A stretch of DNA of 64,000 bases from Oenanthe sinensis (Eukaryota > Streptophyta > Magnoliopsida > Apiales > Apiaceae): NCBI GenBank assembly GCA_028671895.1, contig CM053802.1, forward strand, positions 31,348,201 to 31,412,200, written 5' to 3'. A model generated the notes under the pieces. The model saw nothing but the letters and a program-made list of their open reading frames with translations. It made no database searches and was not told the DNA's origin. The translations under genes and the position numbers were made by a program. Shown piece after piece: positions 26,860-37,699 of this stretch. Each line of letters starts with the position of its first letter. Position 1 is the first letter of the stretch.

Positions 26860-28700
26860 ACTTGTACACTCTTGTAGGATCAATCCTGGCTCATTTGAAC
26901 TTGAAAACATTTCCTAACAACTTGAGGCTTTAATCTTGTCTCGTTCAAACTTGAAAACAGTTTGTAGCTCCATTCTTGACTCGTTTCAACTTGAAAACAA
27001 CTTGTACACTCTTGTAGAATCAATCTTGGCACATTTGAACCTGAAAACAATTCCTAGCAATTTGAGGCTTCATTCTTGACTCGTTCACACTTGAAAACAG
27101 TTTGTAGCTTCATTCTCGACTCGTTTCAACATGAAAACAACTTGTAAACTCTTGTAGGATCAATCTTGGCTCATTTGAACTTGAAAACAATTCCTAACAA
27201 CTTGAGGCTTTAATCTTGACTCGTTCAAACTTGGAAACAGTTTGTAGCTTCATTCTTGACTCGTTTCAACTTGAAAACAACTTGTACACTCTTGTAGAAT
27301 CAATCTTGGCACATTTGAACTTGAAAACAATTCCAAACAATTTGAGGCTTCATTCTTGACTCGTTAACACTTGAAAACAGTTTGTAGCTTCATTCTCGAC
27401 TCGTTTCAACATGAAAACAACTTGTAAACTCTTGTAGGATCAATCTTGGCTCATTTGAACTTGAAAACAATTCCTAACAACTTGAGGCTTTAATCTTGAC
27501 TCGTTCAAACTTGGAAACAGTTTATAGCTTCATTCTTGACTCGTTTCAACTTGAAAACAACTTGTACACTCTTGTAGAATCAATCTTGGCACATTTGAAC
27601 CTGAAAACAATTCCTAACAATTTGAGGCTTCATTCTTGACTCGTTAACACTTGATAACAGTTTGAAGCTTCATTCTTGACTCGTTTCAACATGAAAACAA
27701 CTTGTAAACTCTTGTAGGATCAATCTTGGCTCATTTGAACTTGAAAACAATTCCTAACAACTTGAGGCTTTAATCTTGACTCCTTCAAACTTGGAAACAG
27801 TTTGTAGCTCCATTCTTGACTCGTTTCAACTTGAAAACAACTTGTACACTCTTGTAGAATCAATCTTGGCACATTTGAACCTGAAAACAATTCCTAACAA
27901 TTTGAGGCTTCATTCTTGACTCGTTCACACTTGAAAACAATTTGTAGCTTCATTCTCGACTCGTTTCAACATGAAAACAACTTGTAAACTCTTGTAGGAT
28001 CAATCTTGGCTCATTTGAACTTGAAAACAATTCCTAACAACTTGAGGCTTTAATCTTGATTCGTTCAAACTTGGAAACAGTTTGTAGCTTCATTCTTGAC
28101 TCGTTTCAACTTGAAAACAACTTGTACACTCTTGTAGAATCAATCTTGGCACATTTCAACCTGAAAACAATTCCTAAGAATTTGAGGCTTCATTCTTGAC
28201 TCGTTAACACTTGAAAACAGTTTGTAGCTTCATTCTCGACTCGTTTCAACATGAAAACAACTTGTAAACTCTTGTAGGATCAATCTTGGCTCATTTGAAC
28301 TTGAAAACAATTCCTAACAACTTGAGGCTTTAATCTTGACTCGTTCAAACTTGGAAACAGTTTGTAGCTTCATTCTTGACTCGTTTCAACTTGAAAACAA
28401 CTTGTACACTCTTGTAGAATCAATCTTGGCACATTTGAACCTGAAAACAATTCCTAACAATTTGAGGCTTCATTCTTGACTCATTAACACTTGAAAACAG
28501 TTTGTAGCTTCATTCTCGACTCGTTTCAACATGAAAACAACTTGTAAACTCTTGTAGGATCAATCTTGGCTCATTTGAACTTGAAAACAATTCCTAACAA
28601 CTTGAGGCTTTAATCTTGACTCGTTCAAACTTGGAAACAGTTTGTAGCTAAATTCTTGACTCGTTTCAACTTGAAAACAACTTGTACAGTCTTGTAGAAT
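26860..28700. repeat. Long-range copy of 14.5-16.95 kb (offsets 12320 and 11760 bp)
   Basis: From about 27.4 kb, TTTATAGC (27521), TTGATAACAG (27651), ATCTTGATTCG (28051), ACATTTCAACC (28141 line) and GCTAAATTC (28641) match 15761, 15891, 16291, 16381 and 16881 at a constant 11760 bp (84 monomers). The preceding part, with the unusual B reading GAACTTGAAAAC near 27319, fits 14999 at 12320 bp. The 560-bp change in offset is two dimers gained or lost. Confidence 0.82.
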
Positions 28701-30280
28701 CAATCTTGGCACATATGAACCTGAAAACAATTCCTAACAATTTGAGGCTTCATTCTTGACTCGTTAACACTTGAAAACAATTTGTAGCTTCATTCTCGAC
28801 TCGTTTCAACATGAAAACAACTTGTAAACTCTTGTAGGATCAATCCTGGCTCATTTGAACTTGAAAACATTTCCTAACAACTTGAGGCTTTAATCTTGTC
28901 TCGTTCAAACTTGAAAACAGTTTGTAGCTCCATTCTTGACTCGTTTCAACTTGAAAACAACTTGTACACTCTTGTAGAATCAATCTTGGCACATTTGAAC
29001 CTGAAAACAATTCCTAACAATTTGAGGCTTCATTCTTGACTCGTTAACACTTGATAACAGTTTGAAGCTTCATTCTTGACTCGTTTCAACATGAAAACAA
29101 CTTGTAAACTCTTGTAGGATCAATCTTGGCTCATTTGAACTTGAAAACAATTCCTAACAACTTGAGGCTTAAATCTTGACTCCTTCAAACTTGGAAACAG
29201 TTTGTAGCTCCATTCTTGACTCGTTTCAACTTGAAAACAACTTGTACACTCTTGTAGAATCAATCTTGGCACATTTGAACCTGAAAACAATTCCTAACAA
29301 TTTGAGGCTTCATTCTTGACTCGTTCACACTTGAAAACAGTTTGTAGCTTCATTCTCGACTCGTTTCAACATGAAAACAACTTGTAAACTCTTGTAGGAT
29401 CAATCTTGGCTCATTTGAACTTGAAAACAATTCCTAACAACTTGAGGCTTTAATCTTGACTCGTTCAAACTTGGAAACAGTTTGTAGCTAAATTCTTGAC
29501 TCGTTTCAACTTGAAAACAACTTGTACAGTCTTGTAGAATCAATCTTGGCACATATGAACCTGAAAACAATTCCTAACAATTTGAGGCTTCATTCTTGAC
29601 TCGTTAACACTTGAAAACAATTTGTAGCTTCATTCTCGACTCGTTTCAACATGAAAACAACTTGTAAACTCTTGTAGGATCAATCCTGGCTCATTTGAAC
29701 TTGAAAACATTTCCTAACAACTTGAGGCTTTAATCTTGTCTCGTTCAAACTTGAAAACAGTTTGTAGCTCCATTCTTGACTCGTTTCAACTTGAAAACAA
29801 CTTGTACACTCTTGTAGAATCAATCTTGGCACATTTGAACCTGAAAACAATTCCTAACAATTTGAGGCTTCATTCTTGACTCGTTAACACTTGATAACAG
29901 TTTGAAGCTTCATTCTTGACTCGTTTCAACATGAAAACAACTTGTAAACTCTTGTAGGATCAATCTTGGCTCATTTGAACTTGAAAACAATTCCTAACAA
30001 CTTGAGGCTTTAATCTTGACTCCTTCAAACTTGGAAACAGTTTGTAGCTCCATTCTTGACTCGTTTCAACTTGAAAACAACTTGTACACTCTTGTAGAAT
30101 CAATCTTGGCACATTTGAACCTGAAAACAATTCCTAACAATTTGAGGCTTCATTCTTGACTCGTTCACACTTGAAAACAGTTTGTAGCTTCATTCTCGAC
30201 TCGTTTCAACATGAAAACAACTTGTAAACTCTTGTAGGATCAATCTTGGCTCATTTGAACTTGAAAACAATTCCTAACAA
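28500..30280. repeat. 6-mer HOR, two tandem copies of 840 bp
   Basis: GCTAAATTC (28641 and 29481), TTGTACAGTC (28681 and 29521), ACATATGAAC (28711 and 29551), CAATCCTGG (28851 and 29691) and TTGATAACAG (29051 and 29891) repeat at exactly 840 bp. I noticed one difference within the unit, AAATCTTG at 29171 against TAATCTTG. The match stops at 29.44/30.28 kb, where ATCTTGATTCG marks the next block. Confidence 0.88.
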
Positions 30281-30460
30281 CTTGAGGCTTTAATCTTGAT
30301 TCGTTCAAACTTGAAAACAGTTTGTAGCTTCATTCTCGACTCGTTTCAACATGAAAACAACTTGTAAACTCTTGTAGGATCAATCTTGGCTCATTTAAAC
30401 TTGAAAACAATTCCTAACAACTTGAGGCTTTAATCTTGACTCCTTCAAACTTGGAAACAG
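30181..30460. repeat. A-A junction (dimer register break 1)
   Basis: Two class A units follow each other: one ending ATCTTGATTCG...TTGAAAACAG, then one with CTCATTTAAACTTG and GACTCCTTC. No B unit separates them, so the A/B phase is shifted by one monomer. The 140-bp register itself is intact, as expected for unequal exchange between misaligned monomers. Confidence 0.82.
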
Positions 30461-31440
30461 TTTGTAGCTCCATTCTTGACTCGTTTCAACTTGAAAACAA
30501 CTTGTACACTCTTGTAGAATCAATCTTGGCACATTTGAACCTGAAAACAATTCCTAACAATTTGAGGCTTCATTCTTGACTCGTTAACACTTGAAAACAG
30601 TTTGTAGCTTCATTCTTGACTCGTTTCAACATGAAAACAACTTGTACACTCTTGTAGGATCAATCCTGGCTCATTTGAACTTGAAAACATTTCCTAACAA
30701 CTTGAGGCTTTAATCTTGTCTCGTTCAAACTTGAAAACAGTTTGTAGCTCCATTCTTGACTCGTTTCAACTTGAAAACAACTTGTACACTCTTGTAGAAT
30801 CAATCTTGGCACATTTGAACCTGAAAACAATTCCTAACAATTTGAGGCTTCATTCTTGACTCGTTAACACTTGAAAACAATTTGTAGCTTCATTCTGGAC
30901 TCGTTTCAACATGAAAACAACTTGTACACTCTTGTAGGATCAATCTTCGCTCATTTGAACTTGAAAACAATTCCTAACAACTTGAGGCTTTAATCTTGAC
31001 TCGTTCAAACTTGAAAATAGTTTGTAGCTTCATTCTTGACTCGTTTCAACTTGAAAACAACTTGTACACTCTTGTAGAATCAATCTTGGCACATTTGAAC
31101 CTGAAAACAATTCCTAACAATTTGAGGCTTCATTCTTGACTCGTTAACACTTGAAAACAGTTTGTAGCTTCATTCTTGACTCGTTTCAACATGAAAACAA
31201 CTTGTACACTCTTGTAGGATCAATCCTGGCTCATTTGAACTTGAAAACATTTCCTAACAACTTGAGGCTTTAATCTTGTCTCGTTCAAACTTGAAAACAG
31301 TTTGTAGCTTCATTCTTGACTCGTTTCAACTTGAAAACAACTTGTACACTCTTGTAGAATCAATCTTGGCACATTTGAACCTGAAAACAATTCCTAACAA
31401 TTTGAGGCTTCATTCTTGACTCGTTAACACTTGAAAACAG

Positions 31441-31720
31441 TTTGTAGCTTCATTCTCGACTCGTTTCAACATGAAAACAACTTGTAAACTCTTGTAGGAT
31501 CAATCTTGGCTCATTTGAACTTGAAAACAATTCCTAACAACTTGAGGCTTTAATCTTGACTCGTTAACACATGAAAACAGTTTGTAGCTTCATTCTTGAC
31601 TCGTTTCAACAGGAAAACAACTTGTACACTCTTGTAGGATCAATCCTGGCTCATTTGAACTTGAAAACATTTCCTAACAACTTGAGGCTTTAATCTTGTC
31701 TCGTTCAAACTTGAAAACAG
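31441..31720. repeat. A-A junction with a chimeric unit (register break 2)
   Basis: The unit at about 31441-31580 is class A until TAATCTTGACTCG and then turns B-like (GTTAACACATGAAAACAG). It is followed directly by an A2 unit (CAACAGGAAAAC, CAATCCTGG). The switch inside one monomer marks a crossover point between about 31560 and 31570. This break restores the A/B phase lost at 30.2-30.5 kb. Confidence 0.82.
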
Positions 31721-31866
31721 TTTGTAGCTCTATTCTTGACTCGTTTCAACTTGAAAACAACTTGTACACTCTTGTAGAATCAATCTTGGCACATTTGAAC
31801 CTGAAAACAATTCCTAGCAATTTGAGGCTTCATTCTTGACTCGTTCACACTTGAAAACAGTTTGTA

Positions 31867-32006
31867 GCTTCATTCTTGACTCGTTTCAACATGAAAACAA
31901 CTTGTAAACTCTTGTAGGATCAATCTTGGCTCATTTGAACTTGAAAACAATTCCTAACAACTTGAGGCTTTAATCTTGACTCGTTCAAACTTGAAAATAG
32001 TTTGTA
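31867..32006. repeat. Representative class A monomer (140 bp), three sub-repeats
   Basis: A clean class A unit. It splits into sub-repeats of 50, 50 and 40 bp, at about 31867-31916, 31917-31966 and 31967-32006. The shared ATCTTGRCTC-type motif begins each one, and the TCT anchors lie at 31874, 31924, 31974 and, in the next unit, 32014. Class A is marked by GGATCAATCTTGGCTC, GAACTTGAAAACAATTCC and GCTTTAATC in the second and third sub-repeats. The third sub-repeat lacks the 10 bp CACTCTTGTA that follows ACTTGTA in the first. This is the common A type; local variants of it define the HORs. Confidence 0.93.
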
Positions 32007-32146
32007 GCTTCATTCTTGACTCGTTTCAACTTGAAAACAACTTGTACACTCTTGTAGAATCAATCTTGGCACATTTGAACCTGAAAACAATTCCTAACAA
32101 TTTGAGGCTTCATTCTTGACTCGTTAACACTTGAAAACAGTTTGTA
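32007..32146. repeat. Representative class B monomer (140 bp)
   Basis: The partner unit of class A in the 280-bp dimer. It is recognised by CAACTTGAAAAC (A has CAACATG), GAATCAATCTTGGCACATTT, GAACCTGAAAAC, ACAATTTGAGGCTTCATTC and an end block with GTTAACACTTGAAAACAG. The GTTAAC hexamer in the third sub-repeat is present once per dimer in most of the array and replaced by GTTCAC in some subtypes. Sub-repeat spacing is 50/50/40 as in class A. A and B alternate almost strictly after 12.3 kb, so the effective repeating unit there is 280 bp. Confidence 0.93.
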
Positions 32147-35100
32147 GCTTCATTCTTGACTCGTTTCAACATGAAAACAACTTGTACACTCTTGTAGGAT
32201 CAATCCTGGCTCATTTGAACTTGAAAACATTTCCTAAGAACTTGAGGCTTTAATCTTGTCTCGTTCAAACTTGAAAACAGTTTGTAGCTCCATTCTTGAC
32301 TCGTTTCAACTTGAAAACAACTTGTACACTCTTGTAGAATCAATCTTGGCACATTTGAACCTGAAAACAATTCCTAACAATTTGAGGCTTCATTCTTGAC
32401 TCGTTAACACTTGAAAACAATTTGTAGCTTCATTCTGGACTCGTTTCAACATGAAAACAACTTGTACACTCTTGTAGGATCAATCTTCGCTCATTTGAAC
32501 TTGAAAACAATTCCTAACAACTTGAGGCTTTAATCTTGACTCGTTCAAACTTGAAAATAGTTTGTAGCTTCATTCTTGACTCGTTTCAACTTGAAAACAA
32601 CTTGTACACTCTTGTAGAATCAATCTTGGCACATTTGAACCTGAAAACAATTCCTAACAATTTGAGGCTTCATTCTTGACTCGTTAACACTTGAAAACAG
32701 TTTGTAGCTTCATTCTTGACTCGTTTCAACATGAAAACAACTTGTACACTCTTGTAGGATCAATCCTGGCTCATTTGAACTTGAAAACATTTCCTAACAA
32801 CTTGAGGCTTTAATCTTGTCTCGTTCAAACTTGAAAACAGTTTGTAGCTCTATTCTTGACTCGTTTCAACTTGAAAACAACTTGTACACTCTTGTAGAAT
32901 CAATCTTGGCACATTTGAACCTGAAAACAATTCCTAGCAATTTGAGGCTTCATTCTTGACTCGTTCACACTTGAAAACAGTTTGTAGCTTCATTCTCGAC
33001 TCGTTTCAACATGAAAACAACTTGTACACTCTTGTAGGATCAATCTTGGCTCATTTGAACTTGAAAACAATTCCTAACAACTTGAGGCTTTAATCTTGAC
33101 TCGTTCAAACTTGAAAATAGTTTGTAGCTTCATTCTTGACTCGTTTCAACTTGAAAACAACTTGTACACTCTTGTAGAATCAATCTTGGCACATTTGAAC
33201 CTGAAAACAATTCCTAACAATTTGAGGCTTCATTCTTGACTCGTTAACACTTGAAAACAGTTTGTAGCTTCATTCTTGACTCGTTTCAACATGAAAACAA
33301 CTTGTACACTCTTGTAGGATCAATCCTGGCTCATTTGAACTTGAAAACATTTCCTAACAACTTGAGGCTTTAATCTTGTCTCGTTCAAACTTGAAAACAG
33401 TTTGTAGCTCCATTCTTGACTCGTTTCAACTTGAAAACAACTTGTACACTCTTGTAGAATCAATCTTGGCACATTTGAACCTGAAAACAATTCCTAACAA
33501 TTTGAGGCTTCATTCTTGACTCGTTAACACTTGAAAACAATTTGTAACTTCATTCTGGACTCGTTTCAACATGAAAACAACTTGTACACTCTTGTAGGAT
33601 CAATCTTCGCTCATTTGAACTTGAAAACAATTCCTAACAACTTGAGGCTTTAATCTTGACTCGTTCAAACTTGAAAATAGTTTGTAGCTTCATTCTTGAC
33701 TCGTTTCAACTTGAAAACAACTTGTACACTCTTGTAGAATCAATCTTGGCACATTTGAACCTGAAAACAATTCCTAACAATTTGAGGCTTCATTCTTGAC
33801 TCGTTAACACTTGAAAACAGTTTGTAGCTTCATTCTTGACTCGTTTCAACATGAAAACAACTTGTACACTCTTGTAGGATCAATCCTGGCTCATTTGAAC
33901 TTGAAAACATTTCCTAACAACTTGAGGCTTTAATCTTGTCTCGTTCAAACTTGAAAACAGTTTGTAGCTCTATTCTTGACTCGTTTCAACTTGAAAACAA
34001 CTTGTACACTCTTGTAGAATCAATCTTGGCACATTTGAACCTGAAAACAATTCCTAACAATTTGAGGCTTCATTCTTGACTCGTTCACACTTGAAAACAG
34101 TTTGTAGCTTCATTCTCGACCCGTTTCAACATGAAAACAACTTGTAAACTCTTGTAGGATCAATCTTGGCTCATTTGAACTTGAAAACAATTCCTAACAA
34201 CTTGAGGCTTTAATCTTGACTCGTTCAAACTTGAAAATAGTTTGTAGCTTCATTCTTGACTCGTTTCAACTTGAAAACAACTTGTACACTCTTGTAGAAT
34301 CAATCTTGGCACATTTGAACCTGAAAACAATTCCTAACAATTTGAGGCTTCATTCTTGACTCGTTAACACTTGAAAACAGTTTGTAGCTTCATTCTTGAC
34401 TCGTTTCAACATGAAAACAACTTGTACACTCTTGTAGGATCAATCCTGGCTCATTTGAACTTGAAAACATTTCCTAACAACTTGAGGCTTTAATCATGAC
34501 TCGTTCAAACTTGAAAATAGTTTGTAGCTTCATTCTTGACTCGTTTCAACTTGAAAACAACTTGTACACTCTTGTAGAATCAATCTTGGCACATTTGAAC
34601 CTGAAAACAATTCCTAACAATTTGAGGTTTCATTCTTGACTCGTTAACACTTGAAAACAGTTTGTAGCTTCATTCTTGACTCGTTTCAACATGAAAACAA
34701 CTTGTACACTCTTGTAGGATCAATCTTGGCTCATTTGAACTTGAAAACAATTCCTAACAACTTGAGGCTTTAATCTTGACTCGTTCAAACTTGAAAATAG
34801 TTTGTAACTTCATTCTTGACTCGTTTCAACTTGAAAACAACTTGTACACTTTTATAGAATCAATCTTGGCACATTTGAACCTGAAAACAATTCCTAACAA
34901 TTTGAGGCTTCATTCTTGACTCGTTAACACTTGAAAACAGTTTGTAGCTTCATTCTTGACTCGTTTCAACATGAAAACAACTTGTACACTCTTGTAGGAT
35001 CAATCTTGGCTCATTTGAACTTGAAAACAATTCCTAACAACTTGAGGCTTTAATCTTGACTCGTTCAAACTTGAAAATAGTTTGTAGCTTCATTCTTGAC

Positions 35101-37699
35101 TCGTTTCAACTTGAAAACAACTTGTACACTCTTGTAGAATCAATCTTGGCACATTTGAACCTGAAAACAATTCCTAACAATTTGAAGCTTCATTCTTGAC
35201 TCGTTAACACTTGAAAACAGTTTGTAGCTTCATTCTCGACTCGTTTCAACATGAAAACAACTTGTAAACTCTAGTAGGATCAATCTTGGCTCATTTAAAC
35301 TTGAAAACAATTCCTAACAACTTGAGGCTTTAATCTTGACTCCTTCAAACTTGGAAACAGTTTGTAGCTCCATTCTTGACTCGTTTCAACTTGAAAACAA
35401 CTTGTACACTCTTGTAGAATCAATCTTGGCACATTTGAACCTGAAAACAATTCCTAACAATTTGAGGCTTCATTCTTGACTCGTTAACACTTGAAAACAG
35501 TTTGTAGCTTCATTCTTGACTCGTTTCAACATGAAAACAACTTGTACACTCTTGTAGGATCAATCCTAGCTCATTTGAACTTGAAAACATTTCCTAACAA
35601 CTTGAGGCTTTAATCTTGTCTCGTTCAAACTTGAAAACAGTTTGTAGCTCCATTCTTGACTCGTTTCAACTTGAAAACAACTTGTACACTCTTGTAGAAT
35701 CAATCTTGGCACATTTGAACCTGAAAACAATTCCTAACAATTTGAGGCTTCATTCTTGACTCGTTAACACTTGAAAACAATTTGTAGCTTCATTCTGGAC
35801 TCGTTTCAACATGAAAACAACTTGTACACTCTTGTAGGATCAATCTTCGCTCATTTGAACTTGAAAACAATTCCTAACAACTTGAGGCTTTAATCTTGAC
35901 TCGTTCAAACTTGAAAATAGTTTGTAGCTTCATTCTTGACTCGTTTCAACTTGAAAACAACTTGTACACTCTTGTAGAATCAATCTTGGCACATTTTAAC
36001 CTGAAAACAATTCCTAACAATTTGAGGCTTCATTCTTGACTCGTTAACACTTGAAAACAGTTTGTAGCTTCATTCTTGACTCGTTTCAACATGAAAACAA
36101 CTTGTACACTCTTGTAGGATCAATCCTGGCTCATTTGAACTTGAAAACATTTCCTAACAACTTGAGGCTTTAATCTTGTCTCGTTCAAACTTGAAAACAG
36201 TTTGTAGCTCTATTCTTGACTCGTTTCAACTTGAAAACAACTTGTACACTCTTGTAGAATCAATCTTGGCACATTTGAACCTGAAAACAATTCCTAGCAA
36301 TTTGAGGCTTCATTCTTGACTCGTTCACACTTGAAAACAGTTTGTAGCTTCATTCTCGACTCGTTTCAACATGAAAACAACTTGTAAACTCTTGTAGGAT
36401 CAATCTTGGCTCATTTGAACTTGAAAACAATTCCTAACAACTTGAGGCTTTAATCTTGACTCGTTCAAACTTGAAAATAGTTTGTAGCTTCATTCTTGAC
36501 TCGTTTCAACTTGAAAACAACTTGTACACTCTTGTAGAATCAATCTTGGCACATTTGAACCTGAAAACAATTCCTAACAATTTGAGGCTTCATTCTTGAC
36601 TCGTTAACACTTGAAAACAGTTTGTAGCTTCATTCTTGACTCGTTTCAACATGAAAACAACTTGTACACTCTTGTAGGATCAATCCTGGCTCATTTGAAC
36701 TTGAAAACATTTCCTAACAACTTGAGGCTTTAATCTTGTCTCGTTCAAACTTGAAAACAGTTTGTAGCTCCATTCTTGACTCGTTTCAACTTGAAAACAA
36801 CTTGTACACTCTTGTAGAATCAATCTTGGCACATTTGAACCTGAAAACAATTCCTAACAATTTGAGGCTTCATTCTTGACTCGTTAACACTTGAAAACAA
36901 TTTGTAGCTTCATTCTGGACTCGTTTCAACATGAAAACAACTTGTACACTCTTGTAGGATCAATCTTCGCTCATTTGAACTTGAAAACAATTCCTAACAA
37001 CTTGAGGCTTTAATCTTGACTCGTTCAAACTTGAAAATAGTTTGTAGCTTCATTCTTGACTCGTTTCAACTTGAAAACAACTTGTACACTCTTGTAGAAT
37101 CAATCTTGGCACATTTGAACCTGAAAACAATTCCTAACAATTTGAGGCTTCATTCTTGACTCGTTAACACTTGAAAACAGTTTGTAGCTTCATTCTTGAC
37201 TCGTTTCAACATGAAAACAACTTGTACACTCTTGTAGGATCAATCCTGGCTCATTTGAACTTGAAAACATTTCCTAACAACTTGAGGCTTTAATCTTGTC
37301 TCGTTCAAACTTGAAAACAGTTTGTAGCTCTATTCTTGACTCGTTTCAACTTGAAAATAACTTGTACACTCTTGTAGAATCAATCTTGGCACATTTGAAC
37401 CTGAAAACAATTCCTAGCAATTTGAGGCTTCATTCTTGACTCGTTCACACTTGAAAACAGTTTGTAGCTTCATTCTCGACTCGTTTCAACATGAAAACAA
37501 CTTGTAAACTCTTGTAGGATCAATCTTGGCTCATTTGAACTTGAAAACAATTCCTAACAACTTGAGGCTTTAATCTTGACTCCTTCAAACTTGGAAACAG
37601 TTTGTAGCTCCATTCTTGACTCGTTTCAACTTGAAAACAACTTGTACACTCTTGTAGAATCAATCTTGGCACATTTGAACCTGAAAACAATTCATAACA

